64,000 bases of DNA, taken from Prauserella halophila. GTDB taxonomy: Bacteria; Actinomycetota; Actinomycetes; Mycobacteriales; Pseudonocardiaceae. The translations under genes were made by a program, and so were the position numbers. Numbering within the stretch: the stretch's first letter is position 1; the number at the start of each line of letters is the position of its first letter. The notes beneath the pieces were generated by a model. It did no database searches. It was given only the letters and a program-made list of their open reading frames with translations, and was not told the DNA's origin. Where the stretch lies: NCBI RefSeq assembly GCF_024171895.1, contig NZ_JAMTCQ010000014.1, positions 62,001 to 126,000 on the forward strand. Reading direction: 5' to 3'. Shown piece by piece: positions 7,461 through 16,335 of this stretch.

Positions 7461-8375
7461 ATGAGCCGCCTCGCGGTGCTGGTGCCCGGAGGATCGGGCC
7501 AGCTCGGGAAGGACCTGTCGGCCGTCGGCGCGGAGCGTGACGCCGCTGTGCGAGCTCCCGGGTCGGCGGAACTGGACGTCACCAGCCCGGGCGCCGTGCT
7601 GGAGGGCGTGTCCCAGCTGGTGGACCAGGCGCGAGCCGAGGGGCGGGTGCCGGTGGTGATCAATGCGGCGGCCTACACGGCCGTCGACGCCGCCGAGGAG
7701 GACGAGCACCGTGCGTTCGCGGTCAACGCCGACGGGCCACGCGTGCTGGCCGCGGTGTGTGCGTCACGGCGGGTGCCGTTGCTGCACGTGTCGACGGACT
7801 ACGTGTTCGGCGGGGACGGCGACGTTCCCTACGAGCCGGACACGCCGCCGGGGCCGCGCACCGCCTACGGGCGCACCAAGGCCGCAGGCGAGGACGCCGT
7901 GCTCGGCTCGGGTGCGCGGGCGTGGATCGTGCGGACCGCCTGGGTCTACGGCGTGGGCGGCGGCAACTTCGTGAGGACCATGGCGCGACTGGCTTCCGAG
8001 GGAGCGAACCCGTCCGTCGTGGATGACCAGCGCGGCAGTCCGACGTGGACGGCCGACCTGGCGTCGGGCCTGCTGGAGCTGGCGTCGGCGGTGACCGGCG
8101 GCACCGCCCCGGAGCGGCGGGTGCTGCACTGCACGGGCGGCGGCGAGACCACGTGGTACGAGTTCGCGCGTGCGGTGTTCGAGGAGCTCGGCGCCGACCC
8201 CGACCGGGTGTCGCCGTGTACGACGGCGGAGTATCCGCGCCCCGCGCCGCGGCCCGCCTACTCGGTGCTGTCCAACGCCGCGTGGCGCGAGGCGGGTTTG
8301 ACGCCGTTGCGCCCGTGGCGGGAAGCCCTGTCCGCCTTCGCCGCCGACCCCAGGAGCGCCCTGGTCGGCAGCTGA
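7461..8375 (+). CDS. rmlD: dTDP-4-dehydrorhamnose reductase
   Basis: 304 residues. It catalyses the last step of dTDP-L-rhamnose synthesis, reducing dTDP-4-dehydrorhamnose with NAD(P)H. It shows the Rossmann motif GGSGQLG (10-16), NAAAYTAVDAAE, STDYVFGG (111-118) and the catalytic YGRTK (Tyr136, Lys140). ATG 7461 has GAGGTG six bases upstream. It probably forms an operon with rmlB. In mycobacteria wbbL follows rmlD directly, whereas here five other glycosyltransferase genes intervene. Confidence 0.94.
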   Translation: MSRLAVLVPGGSGQLGKDLSAVGAERDAAVRAPGSAELDVTSPGAVLEGVSQLVDQARAEGRVPVVINAAAYTAVDAAEEDEHRAFAVNADGPRVLAAVCASRRVPLLHVSTDYVFGGDGDVPYEPDTPPGPRTAYGRTKAAGEDAVLGSGARAWIVRTAWVYGVGGGNFVRTMARLASEGANPSVVDDQRGSPTWTADLASGLLELASAVTGGTAPERRVLHCTGGGETTWYEFARAVFEELGADPDRVSPCTTAEYPRPAPRPAYSVLSNAAWREAGLTPLRPWREALSAFAADPRSALVGS

Positions 8376-8380
8376 CCCGC

Positions 8381-8401
8381 CCGCGTGTTCTGCGCCCGCC
8401 C
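8381..8401 (+). repeat. Single 21-bp CGTGT repeat after rmlD
   Basis: CCGCGTGTTCTGCGCCCG starts 5 bp after the rmlD stop codon and reads on the same strand as rmlD. It is followed (8402-8460) by a segment related to 13270-13330 and 20301-20360, with CGCCCGACCACCACTCC and a TGACGCACGACTGCGTC dyad. Confidence 0.6.
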
Positions 8402-8480
8402 GTCGCCCGACCACCACTCCCCACGGCCGCGCTGACGCACGACTGCGTCTTCGCGGCCGGGAGGGCGCGGCACGGGCTGG

Positions 8481-9617
8481 TCAGGTGGTGCCGGCGGCCG
8501 TGCGGTAGGCGGCGAGGGTGGTTTCGGCGCAGCGGAGCCAGGTGAAGTTGCCGGCGTGGGCGCGGCGGGTGGCGGCGGCCGATGCCGCGTCGGGTTCGTC
8601 GACGGCGGCGCGCAGCTCGGCGGTGAGCGCGCCGACGTCGCCGTACGGCGCGAGGTGCGCCAACCCGCCCGAGACCTCGCGGAGTGCGGGGACGTCCGTG
8701 CACACCACGGGAGTGTCGCACGCCATGGCCTCGAGTACCGGCAGTCCGAAACCCTCGTCGCGCGACGGCAGCACGAGCGCGGACGCGCCCGCCACCACGC
8801 GCTGCAGGTCCACATCGGACAGATAGCCGACGTGGTGGCGCCGCTCGCCGCGCGGAAACCGGCCGGGGCCCGCGAACACCAGCGGCGGCAGCGACGGGTC
8901 GGCGGCATGCGCCTTCAGCAGCCAGTCGAGGCCCTTGCGCGGGCCCGGTGCACCCGCGAACAACAGGTAACGCGACGGCAGGCCGAGCCGCTGGCGGGCC
9001 CGCGGGCTCGGCGGACGTCCGGTGAACCAGCCCGCGTCGACACCCAGCGGCGTCACGACGATCTTGCCGCGGTCGACGTCGAGCCGCTGCGCGACGGCGT
9101 CGGCGACGGCCTCGGTCGGCGTGCAGATCACGTGCGCCCGCGCGGCGCCCCGGCCTACGAGTTCCGGCAGTTCGGCGTCGCTCGGAGCCAGCTCCTCCGG
9201 GGCGTCGAGGAACGCCAGGTCGTGGATCGTCAGCACGCCCGCGCCGCGGATGCTGGCCGGCAGTACGAAATTCGTGCCGTGCACGACGTCGTAGCGGCCC
9301 GCGAACAGGCCCACGGGCGGCAGCGGCGAGCGCACCCACAGCTTGCGCAGGATCCGCGCGGGGACAGGCATACCGCGTGCGGCGACGTCGTGCGGCAGCA
9401 CCGTCCGCAGCTTCCGCCATCCCCGCAGCGTGAACGCGACGGCGCGCAGTTCGACGTCGTCGGCCAGCGACGCCAGTTCTTCCGACAGCGACGCGGTGTA
9501 CCGGCCGATGCCCGTGCGGTCGCCCAGCAGCGGGGTGCCGTCGAGCAGCACCCGCAACGGCTTGCCGCCCCGCTTCCCGCGCGACGTCCCGCCCGGCAAC
9601 TCGTCCGACTCAGCCAT
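8481..9617 (-). CDS. Glycosyltransferase, family 4 (GT-B)
   Basis: 378 residues, a two-domain GT-B retaining glycosyltransferase. The N-terminal half has the acceptor-side GDRTGIGRYTASL; the C-terminal donor domain has FAGAPGPRKGLDWLLKAH and the family-4 sugar-nucleotide signature LPSRDEGFGLPVLEAMA with its Glu-x7-Glu. The sugar and acceptor cannot be told from sequence. It is the last gene of a minus-strand group of three glycosyltransferases, and its ATG overlaps the stop of the upstream gene by 8 nt (ATGGCTGA), which suggests translational coupling. Confidence 0.88.
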   Translation of the reverse strand: MAESDELPGGTSRGKRGGKPLRVLLDGTPLLGDRTGIGRYTASLSEELASLADDVELRAVAFTLRGWRKLRTVLPHDVAARGMPVPARILRKLWVRSPLPPVGLFAGRYDVVHGTNFVLPASIRGAGVLTIHDLAFLDAPEELAPSDAELPELVGRGAARAHVICTPTEAVADAVAQRLDVDRGKIVVTPLGVDAGWFTGRPPSPRARQRLGLPSRYLLFAGAPGPRKGLDWLLKAHAADPSLPPLVFAGPGRFPRGERRHHVGYLSDVDLQRVVAGASALVLPSRDEGFGLPVLEAMACDTPVVCTDVPALREVSGGLAHLAPYGDVGALTAELRAAVDEPDAASAAATRRAHAGNFTWLRCAETTLAAYRTAAGTT

Positions 9618-12123
9618 GGCCCAGCCTCGTCCGTACGACCTTGCGTACCCGTCCGGCCGCTCTGCGGGTCAGCTCGGCAGGCCCGCCGTCGGCGAGGTAC
9701 TCCTTGAACAGGGCCACGTCGCGGCGCACCTTCTGCACCCGGTTCAGTGGCGGTTCCGTCGTGAGATCGGCCGAGCCCGCCAGCCGATCGGCGGCCGGAC
9801 GCGGATCACGGACGAACGTCACGAGCGGGTCGAGCACGTTCGGCCACGTGTACCGCTCCGCGACCGTCGCGATGCGCTCGCGGCAGCCGTCGGCGAACTC
9901 GGTGTCGTACAGGCACTTCTCGAGCGCGTCGGCGAGCGCGTCGGTGTCCTCGGCCGGTACGACGACGCCGAGCCGCTCGCTCCGGACCAGGTCGGCGAAC
10001 GCGTCCCCGTCGGTCGTGACGATCGGCAGACCCGCCCACAGATAATCCAGCACGCGGGTGCGGAAGGCGAACGTCGTCTCGATGTGCTCGAAGTGCGTGG
10101 TGACGCCGCAGTCGGCGTCGAGCAGCCAGTTCTGGCGGTCGTCGTAGGGCACCCACTGCTCGTTGAAGAACACGTGTTTACCGGTCAGGCCGAGGGAATC
10201 GGACAGCCGCATGGTCTGCGCGCCGATGTCCATTTCGGTCACCTCGGGGTTCGGGTGCTTCATGCCGAGGAAGACCAGGCGTGCGTCGTCGCGGCGGGTG
10301 CTGAGGCGCTCCACGGCACGCACGAGCGTCAGCGGGTCGAACCAGCTGTACACGCCGCCCGCCCACAGCACGACGTGGTCGCTTTCGGACAGTCCGAGCG
10401 AGGCGCGCAGACCGGCGCCGGTGCGCTGCGGCGGCCGGGTCGACAGTCCGAACGGGACGACCGACAGCAGTGACTCCGTCGTCGGATCGGCGTCGTAGAG
10501 CCGCGGGGTGAGCCTGCCCGTCGCGGCGAGGTGGCCGAGCCACAGGTGCCGTTGCCGCTCGGAGGCGCACAGGAAGAAGTCACCGCGTTGCAGCTGGGCG
10601 TCCAGCACGCGGGTGACGCCGTCGAGATCCGCGGCGCGGCGGTCGTCGGGCACGTCCTTGGTCTGCTCGAGCAGTTCGAGGTGCATCGGGTCGTACAGAT
10701 CGCACACGACGATCTTGTGCGCGTACTCGGCCTTCAGCGCCGGTGCCATCTCCAGCACGTGGCCCTGCAGGATGACGACGTCGGCCCACCGGATCGGTTC
10801 GCTGAGGTCGCGCCGGCGTGCGGCGCTCACGGGGAACGGTGCGGGAGGCGGCTCGGCCAGCGGGTTGACCGTCACGAGGCGGACGTCGTGTTCGCCGGAG
10901 AGGACCTCGGCGATGTGCCACGCGCGGATCGCCGGACCCGCCATGCGCTCGGTGATCGCGTCGCCCGTGAGCACCAGCACCTTGCGCCGGGTGCCGAACG
11001 CCCGCTCGATGCCGAACGCCTCGACGAGGAGGTCGTGCGCGGCGAGGTAGCGGGGGAGCGGGTAGGCCGGTTCGAGTGCGTTGCGCAGCAACGGCAGCAG
11101 GTCGGCGTCGGTGCGTACGCGCGCGGATTGCTCGGCGGCGCGGGACTCGGCCAGCGACGGCAGCTGTTCGACGAACTGATCGATCGCCAGTACGCCCGCG
11201 AGCGTGCTGCGTGGCACCGGTACGGCCGCTGTCTCCGCGGGGCCAGTGCCGTGTTCGAGATCCAGCCGCGTGGGGTCGAGCTCACCGCGGGCGGTGGCGC
11301 GGCGCACGGTGAGCGCCAGCGCCGCGGGCAGTGCGCGGGCGAGCGTCTCGTCGGAGGCGTTCTTGTACAGCGCGGCCAGGGCGTTGCGCTCGAGCAGGAA
11401 CGTCTCCCTGCCGCTGTCCGGTGCGTCCACTTCGGACATCGTGGCGTGATGCCGGTGGTAGGTCAGCGATTCCGGCACGTAGCGCACCCGCCACCCGCGC
11501 AGGTTCAGTCGCCAGCCGAGGTCGACGTCCTCGTAGAACATGAAGAAGTGCTCGTCGAACCCGCCGAGTTCGGCGAACACCGACGAGCGCACGAACATCG
11601 CCGACCCGGTCGCGAACAGCACGTCCTTGGCGAGTGCGTGCTCGGCGTGCGGCACGTCGGCGATCGGGCCACCCGCGTGGCGTTTGTAGCCCATGCCGAA
11701 CCAGGTGAGCCCCGCGTCGACGAAGTCGGTGCCCGTGCCCTCCCAGTCGAGGACCTTGCTCGCGACCGCGCCGACGGCAGGCTCGGCCCGCAGCGTCGCC
11801 ACGGCGGCGCCGACCCAGCCGGGCGCGGGCCGGGCGTCGTTGTTGAGCAGGGCCAGCACGGTGCCGTTCGCCTCGCGCGCGCCGAGGTTGCAGCCGCCCG
11901 CGAATCCGCGGTTCGTCGCCGACGTGACGAGCCGGGCCCCCGGCACCGCGTCGCGGATGCGCGCCACGTCGTCGCCGCCGGAGGCGTTGTCGACGCAGAT
12001 GACCTCGAGGTTCGGGTAGTCGTGTTCGGCGAGTGCGCGCAGGCACGCGATCGTGTCGTTGGCGCCGCGATAGTTCACCACGACGACCGAGACCAGCGGT
12101 GCTGCCGGGTCCTGCTGCGACAC
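9610..12123 (-). CDS. Two-domain glycosyltransferase (GT2 fused to GT4)
   Basis: 837 residues. Residues 1 to about 290 form a GT-A family 2 transferase (VSVVVVNYRGANDT, VICVDNASGGDD, ALLNNDARP, FMFYEDVDLGWRL), resembling rhamnosyltransferases. From about residue 370 a GT-B family-1/4 transferase follows (LVLTGDAITERMAGPAIRAW, WAGGVYSWFDPLTLV, FRTRVLDYLWAGLPIVTTDGD). Such fusions occur in polysaccharide clusters and may add two sugars in succession to a membrane-linked glycan; the products here are unknown. Start GTG 12123 has GAAGGAG upstream. It lies 30 bp after the GT2 gene upstream and is coupled to the GT4 gene downstream. Confidence 0.88.
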   Translation of the reverse strand: MSQQDPAAPLVSVVVVNYRGANDTIACLRALAEHDYPNLEVICVDNASGGDDVARIRDAVPGARLVTSATNRGFAGGCNLGAREANGTVLALLNNDARPAPGWVGAAVATLRAEPAVGAVASKVLDWEGTGTDFVDAGLTWFGMGYKRHAGGPIADVPHAEHALAKDVLFATGSAMFVRSSVFAELGGFDEHFFMFYEDVDLGWRLNLRGWRVRYVPESLTYHRHHATMSEVDAPDSGRETFLLERNALAALYKNASDETLARALPAALALTVRRATARGELDPTRLDLEHGTGPAETAAVPVPRSTLAGVLAIDQFVEQLPSLAESRAAEQSARVRTDADLLPLLRNALEPAYPLPRYLAAHDLLVEAFGIERAFGTRRKVLVLTGDAITERMAGPAIRAWHIAEVLSGEHDVRLVTVNPLAEPPPAPFPVSAARRRDLSEPIRWADVVILQGHVLEMAPALKAEYAHKIVVCDLYDPMHLELLEQTKDVPDDRRAADLDGVTRVLDAQLQRGDFFLCASERQRHLWLGHLAATGRLTPRLYDADPTTESLLSVVPFGLSTRPPQRTGAGLRASLGLSESDHVVLWAGGVYSWFDPLTLVRAVERLSTRRDDARLVFLGMKHPNPEVTEMDIGAQTMRLSDSLGLTGKHVFFNEQWVPYDDRQNWLLDADCGVTTHFEHIETTFAFRTRVLDYLWAGLPIVTTDGDAFADLVRSERLGVVVPAEDTDALADALEKCLYDTEFADGCRERIATVAERYTWPNVLDPLVTFVRDPRPAADRLAGSADLTTEPPLNRVQKVRRDVALFKEYLADGGPAELTRRAAGRVRKVVRTRLGHG

Positions 12124-12153
12124 GGGCGCTCCTTCCCCTCGGATCGTCCCAGC

Positions 12154-13143
12154 TTATCCGCCGGTCCAGTGCCGCCAGAGGGAGCCTCGGCCGACCGTGG
12201 AGCGGCGCGTGATGTCCCGTCGGGTCCGCCGTGTCCAGGGCGTTCTGCGGGTGACGTCGGCCAGGACCCGCAGGCGCAGTCGCGGGTCGAAGTTCGCCGC
12301 GTCGGGTACGGCCGGGCCGGGCCGGACGCCGGGTCGCCGGCGTGCGGCGAGCGTGCGCAGCGGCAGCACTGCGGTGAGGACAGTGAACCGGGCGAGCTCG
12401 CGCAGCGCGACCCCGGCGGGAGCACAGCGCAGGAGCATCAGCAGCCGGTTGCGCTCGTTCCACCGGTGGAAGGCCGCCGAGCCCGGCCGCGTGCTGGCCC
12501 CGTGGCGGTGGTGGACGTCGGTCGCCGCCGCCGCGACGTCCCAGCCGGCCAGACGCAGCCGCCAGGACGTGTCGGTGTCCTCGTAGTAGCAGAAGAACTC
12601 GGCGGGGACCCCGCCGACGTCGCGGAGCGCGCGTGTGCGCACGAGCGCGGCGCCGCCGCAGAACCCGAACGGTGCCGGGCTCGGCGTGAACGGGGCTGGG
12701 GTCGCCCCGGGCGACGTTGCGGCGGGTTCGGCGAGGTCGCGGCCGTGCCCGTCGGCCGTCAGCTCGACGCCGGTGGACTGCACCGTGCCGTCGGGGCGGA
12801 GCAGCCGGGAGGTGACGGCCGCGGTGGCCGGGCCTGCGGCCGCTTCGAGGTCGGCGAGCCAGCTCGGCGACGGTACGGCGTCGTCGTTCAGCCAGGCCAC
12901 GAACTCGGTGTCGACGTCGTCGAGCGCTGCCGCGATGCCGCCGGCGTAGCCCGTGTTGCGCTCGAGGCGGAGCACGTCGGGTGCGCTCGGGTGCTCGGCG
13001 AGGATCCGCCGGGTGTCGACGTCGGCCGCGTTGTCGACCACGAGTATCCGATGTGGACGTGTCTGTGCGGCGAGTCCGTCGAGGCAGTCGCCGAGGTGGG
13101 CTGCACCGCGCCACGTCACGACGACGACGGTGGTGGCGGGCAT
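12154..13143 (-). CDS. Glycosyltransferase family 2
   Basis: 329 residues. A GT-A fold with TTVVVVTWRGAAHLGDCLDGL at the N-terminus, the VDNAADVD nucleotide-binding loop, FVAWLNDDAVPSP (the DxD-type metal site) and FFCYYEDTDTSWRLRLAGWD, as in rhamnosyl- and galactofuranosyl-type transferases. The longer open frame to 13689 is repeat-derived, so I start at ATG 13143. No ribosome site precedes it, but TACGGT lies exactly 7 nt upstream, as in a leaderless transcript. First gene of the three-gene minus-strand glycosyltransferase group. Confidence 0.85.
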   Translation of the reverse strand: MPATTVVVVTWRGAAHLGDCLDGLAAQTRPHRILVVDNAADVDTRRILAEHPSAPDVLRLERNTGYAGGIAAALDDVDTEFVAWLNDDAVPSPSWLADLEAAAGPATAAVTSRLLRPDGTVQSTGVELTADGHGRDLAEPAATSPGATPAPFTPSPAPFGFCGGAALVRTRALRDVGGVPAEFFCYYEDTDTSWRLRLAGWDVAAAATDVHHRHGASTRPGSAAFHRWNERNRLLMLLRCAPAGVALRELARFTVLTAVLPLRTLAARRRPGVRPGPAVPDAANFDPRLRLRVLADVTRRTPWTRRTRRDITRRSTVGRGSLWRHWTGG

Positions 13144-13201
13144 GGGTAGCACCGTAGCGAGTGCGGCGGTGCTGTGGTGCTGTGGTGCTGCGGTGGGCGG
13201 G

Positions 13202-13253
13202 AGGTCGCCGTGGTCGGGCATGATCAGAGGTCGCCGTGGGCGGGCATGATCAG
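13202..13253 (-). repeat. Two 26-bp direct repeats containing CATGATCAG upstream of a GT2 gene
   Basis: Copies at 13202-13227 and 13228-13253 differ at one base. Each contains a TGATCA palindrome. They lie 60-110 bp upstream of the minus-strand GT2 start and could be operator sites; no regulator is known. Confidence 0.7.
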
Positions 13254-13327
13254 GGGAAGAATCGGGGCGCCCCCGCGGGCCCGACCACCACCCTTCACTG
13301 ACACGCTGGCGCGTGGCTGTGTTCCAT

Positions 13328-13380
13328 GCCCCGAAGGGACCCTTGGGGGCGCTCAACGCCCCGAAGGTGCCCTTGGGGGC
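13328..13380 (+). repeat. Two copies of the palindromic GCCCCGAAGG...CCCTTGGGGGC element
   Basis: Copies at 13328-13350 and 13358-13380, 30 bp apart, each with GCCCC-x-AAGG and CCTT-x-GGGGC arms that can pair. The second ends directly at a CAGAAT hexamer that precedes the GTG start of the next glycosyltransferase by 6 nt. The same element occurs at 16274-16296 (upstream of wbbL) and 44733-44755. Confidence 0.8.
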
Positions 13381-13391
13381 AGAATGGCCGC

Positions 13392-14681
13392 GTGCGGGAG
13401 TTGACGGTCGTGGCCGAGCAGTTACTGGCGCCGGTACCGGGTGGAACGGGCCGGTACACGGCGGAACTGCTGCGCGCGCTGGCCGAGACCGCACCGGACG
13501 GGTGGCGGGTGGGCAGTGTCGTGGCGCGGCACGCCGACGTCGGGGCCGCCCGCATCGACGGTGTCGCAGGTCCGCGGGTGCTGCCGGTGCCCCGCCGCGT
13601 GCTGACCGAACTGTGGCGCCGCGGACTGCCCTGGTGGCCCGGCGGCGACGCCGTCCACGCACCGACGCCCCTCGCGCCGCCCCGCGCACCCCGCGGTCGC
13701 ACGCTGTCGGTGACCGTGCACGACACCGTCCCGTGGACCCACCCCGAGACGCTCACTCCGCGCGGCGTTTCCTGGCACCGCGCCGCGATCACGACAGCGC
13801 TGCAGCGTGCGGACGCCGTCGTCGTGCCCACCCGCGCGGTCGCCGGCGACCTGGCACGCCACGTCGCCGGACCGGATCCCGTGCAGGTCGTCGGCCACGG
13901 CACGACGACCTGGCCCCACCCCGCACGGCCGGACTCCGCACGGCCGGACTCCGCACGGCCCGAGTCGGAACGGGCCGAGTCGGCACGACCCGCGGCACGG
14001 CCCGGAGCGGTACGACCCGACGCGGCACGGCCGGGCCCCGCACCGCCCGAACCGGCGTCGCCCGGTTCCGCGCCGTCCGGTTCCGCGCCGTCCGGTTCCG
14101 CACCGTCCGAATCCGCGCCGGTCGACCTGCCCGAGCGGTACGTGCTCGCGATCGGCACCGTCGAACCGCGCAAGGGCATCGACGTCCTGATCCGCGCGAT
14201 GGTCGGCGTCGACGAGGTGCCGCTCGTCCTGGCCGGACAGTCCGGCTGGGGTGGCCTGGACCCGCGGCGGGTCGCGGCCGACGCCGGCCTGCCGCCCGGG
14301 CGGGTTCGCGTGCTCGGCAGGCTCGCCGACGCCGACCTGGCCACCGTGCTGCGCGGTGCGAGCGTGCTGGCTGCGCCGAGCCTCGCCGAGGGCTTCGGCC
14401 TGCCCGTGCTGGAGGCGATGGCCGAGGGTGTGCCCGTGGTGCATTCGGACGCGCCCGCGCTGGTCGAGGTCGCCGGTGGTGCGGGTGTGTGCGTGCCGCG
14501 CGGTGACGTGGACGCACTGGCGGCGGCGCTACGGGAGGTCCTGACCGGGGGGAAGCGTGCTGCCTCGCTCGCCCGCGCCGGGTACACGCGCGCGCAGGCG
14601 TTCACGTGGCGCCGTGCCGCGGCGGCCGTCTGGCGGCTGCACACGGCAACCGCCACCGCGCCCGCCACGCCGGAGAACTGA
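13392..14681 (+). CDS. Glycosyltransferase family 1/4 with expanded inter-domain linker
   Basis: 429 residues, GT-B fold. The N-terminal domain has APVPGGTGRYTAELLRALAE and SVTVHDTVPWTHPE; the donor domain has YVLAIGTVEPRKGIDVLIRAM and APSLAEGFGLPVLEAMAEGVPVV. Between them (about residues 178-244) lies an Arg/Pro/Ser/Ala low-complexity stretch encoded by 15-bp tandem repeats at 13922-13966 and 14066-14115, which most homologues should lack. GTG 13392 follows CAGAAT by 6 nt, so translation may be leaderless; the open frame further upstream is the palindromic repeat. The sugar specificity is unknown. Confidence 0.85.
   Translation: MRELTVVAEQLLAPVPGGTGRYTAELLRALAETAPDGWRVGSVVARHADVGAARIDGVAGPRVLPVPRRVLTELWRRGLPWWPGGDAVHAPTPLAPPRAPRGRTLSVTVHDTVPWTHPETLTPRGVSWHRAAITTALQRADAVVVPTRAVAGDLARHVAGPDPVQVVGHGTTTWPHPARPDSARPDSARPESERAESARPAARPGAVRPDAARPGPAPPEPASPGSAPSGSAPSGSAPSESAPVDLPERYVLAIGTVEPRKGIDVLIRAMVGVDEVPLVLAGQSGWGGLDPRRVAADAGLPPGRVRVLGRLADADLATVLRGASVLAAPSLAEGFGLPVLEAMAEGVPVVHSDAPALVEVAGGAGVCVPRGDVDALAAALREVLTGGKRAASLARAGYTRAQAFTWRRAAAAVWRLHTATATAPATPEN
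13922..14115 (+). repeat. 15-bp tandem repeats inside a glycosyltransferase gene
   Basis: Two sub-arrays: about three copies of CGCACGGCCGGACTC near 13922-13966, and three to four copies of CCGTCCGGTTCCGCG near 14066-14115, separated by degenerate GCACGGCCC units. The units are codon multiples, so the reading frame is kept. Confidence 0.8.
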
Positions 14682-14877
14682 CCGAGCCCCGGCTCCGGCC
14701 GGGCCCCGGGAACAGGCCGGGCCGGAGAACCGGCCGGGCCGGGATCGACCGTGTCCCGGAACCGACGAACGCCGGGGTGGCCAACAGTACGCTGACCGGC
14801 TGTGATGCACCCGTGACATCGTCGTGACTTTCGCGAACACCCGACACACGTCGGTTGCGGAGTCGTACCCTGCTCGG

Positions 14878-16023
14878 GTGGCCGACCCCAGAGTGTTGAT
14901 CGACGCCACCGCTGTGCCTGCCGACCGCGGTGGCGTCGGCAGGTATGTCGATTCCCTGGTTGCCGCCCTCGATTCCGACGGGGTGGCACTCTCCGTGGTG
15001 TGCCAGCCACGGGACACCGAGCTGTACGGCGGACTCGCTCCGCACGCCGAGATCGTGCCCGCCGCGGAGTCGACGGCCACCCGCACGGCCCGCTTGACCT
15101 GGGAACAGACCACGCTGCCGCGCCTCGCGGGAAGGCTCCGCGCCGATGTCGTCCACTCGCCGCACTACACGATGCCGTTGGCCAGCCGCGCCGCCTCGGT
15201 GGTCACCCTGCACGACGCGACGTTCTTCACCGACCCGATCCTGCACTCGTCGGTCAAGGCGCGGTTCTTCCGCGCGTGGACGTCCACGGCGTTGCGGCGG
15301 GCGGACGTGTGCGTCGTCCCCAGTGAGGCGACCTCCCACGAACTGGCGCGTGCCACCCCCGCATCCGGCGCGCGAATCGAGGTCATCCACCACGGTGTCG
15401 ACGAGGAGCGGTTCCATGTTCCGTCGCCGGAGGAGATCCGGACCGCACGCGAGGCGATCGGCATCGGCGCCACGCCGTACGTCGCGTTCCTCGGAGCGCT
15501 CGAACCGCGCAAGAACGTGCCCGCGCTGGTGCGTGGTTTCGCCCATGCCGTCGCCGACATGCCGGAACCGCCCGCGCTGGTGCTCGCGGGGCAACCCGGC
15601 TGGGACCGGCAGGTCGAGTCCGCGCTCGACTCCGTGCCGCACCGGCTGCGTGTGATCCGTGCGGGGTACCTGCCGTTCGACGGGCTGTCGGGTTTTCTCG
15701 GCGGCAGCGAACTCGTCGCATATCCGAGCCTCGGGGAGGGCTTCGGCCTGCCGGTGCTCGAGGCGATGGCGTCGGGCGCGTGCGTGCTGACCACCCGCAG
15801 GCTTGCGTTGCCCGAGGTCGGCGGCGATTCGGTGGCCTACTGCGGGGTCGGGGCGGGCGACGTCGCGGCCTCGTTGCGGGAGCTGCTCGACGACCCGGCG
15901 CGCCGCTCCCGGCTGGCATCGGCAGCGCAGCGCCGGGCGAAGGACTTCTCGTGGGGCGCCACCGCCGAACGCCACCGCGAGGCCTACGCCAGAGCCGCCC
16001 ACGCCGCCCGCGCGCCGGCCTGA
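14878..16023 (+). CDS. Glycosyltransferase family 4
   Basis: 381 residues, a mannosyl/rhamnosyltransferase-like GT-B protein. Motifs: LIDATAVPADRGGVGRYVDSL, HSPHYTMPL, VVTLHDATFF, VIHHGVDEERF, YVAFLGALEPRKNVPALVRGF and the donor-site YPSLGEGFGLPVLEAMASG. GTG 14878 is chosen because homologous sequence begins at VADPRVLIDA and the hexamer TACCCT lies 6 nt upstream; the in-frame ATG at 14824 is less likely. It probably acts in the same envelope glycan pathway as its neighbours. Confidence 0.86.
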   Translation: MADPRVLIDATAVPADRGGVGRYVDSLVAALDSDGVALSVVCQPRDTELYGGLAPHAEIVPAAESTATRTARLTWEQTTLPRLAGRLRADVVHSPHYTMPLASRAASVVTLHDATFFTDPILHSSVKARFFRAWTSTALRRADVCVVPSEATSHELARATPASGARIEVIHHGVDEERFHVPSPEEIRTAREAIGIGATPYVAFLGALEPRKNVPALVRGFAHAVADMPEPPALVLAGQPGWDRQVESALDSVPHRLRVIRAGYLPFDGLSGFLGGSELVAYPSLGEGFGLPVLEAMASGACVLTTRRLALPEVGGDSVAYCGVGAGDVAASLRELLDDPARRSRLASAAQRRAKDFSWGATAERHREAYARAAHAARAPA

Positions 16024-16040
16024 CGAGTCCGTTCCCGGCG

Positions 16041-16187
16041 CGTGTCCTGCGTCGAGCACCGCGTGTCCTGCACTCGTGCCCCTCGAGGTGCACCTCCCAG
16101 CGCCGTGTTGCGGACTCCGGGGACCGTGTTGCGGATTCCGGGGGTCGTGTTGCGGACTCCGGGGACTGTGTTGCGTTGTGCGGGCCC
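16041..16187 (+). repeat. 21-bp CGTGT repeats of both subtypes (six units)
   Basis: Units at 16041-16061 and 16062-16082 carry CGTGTCCTGC; units at 16104, 16125, 16146 and 16167 carry CGTGTTGCG followed by GA(C/T)TCCGGGG. The array begins 17 bp after the stop codon of the plus-strand glycosyltransferase and reads on the same strand. Both subtypes in one place show they are related. Confidence 0.9.
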
Positions 16188-16273
16188 CTCCGCCGACCCC
16201 GGAGGCATTCCGCGCATGCCCTGCTCCCACCCGTCACCACCGCCACCCGACCGGACACGCTCGGCGCGGCTGT

Positions 16274-16296
16274 GCCCCAAAGGGTCCCTTGGGGGC
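16274..16296 (+). repeat. Palindromic GCCCCAAAGG...CCCTTGGGGGC element
   Basis: Same 23-bp dyad as at 13328 and 44733, here 39 bp before the wbbL start. It could form a hairpin or be a protein-binding site. Confidence 0.75.
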
Positions 16297-16335
16297 ATCG
16301 GGGCCACCCCGGCGCGGCGGGTGCAGAATGTGCGC

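Larger units (their letters stand above)
16024..16335. other. 312-bp intergenic region made of repeats upstream of wbbL
   Basis: It contains two ACTCGG-subtype 21-bp units (16041-16082), four TTCCGG-subtype units (16104-16187) and one palindromic GCCCC element (16274-16296). CAGAAT at 16324-16329 is 6 nt before the wbbL GTG and may be its -10. No gene is seen. Confidence 0.7.

Noticed and set aside
12154-13689. Long N-terminal extension of the GT2 protein
   Set aside because: Codons upstream of 13143 are repeat sequence and overlap the divergent glycosyltransferase; the family N-terminus begins at MPATTVVVVTW.
14684-14770. Terminator hairpin after the glycosyltransferase at 13.4-14.7 kb
   Set aside because: The region is full of CCGGCCGGGCC repeats that can fold in many ways, with no clear single stem or T tract, so a terminator call is not justified.
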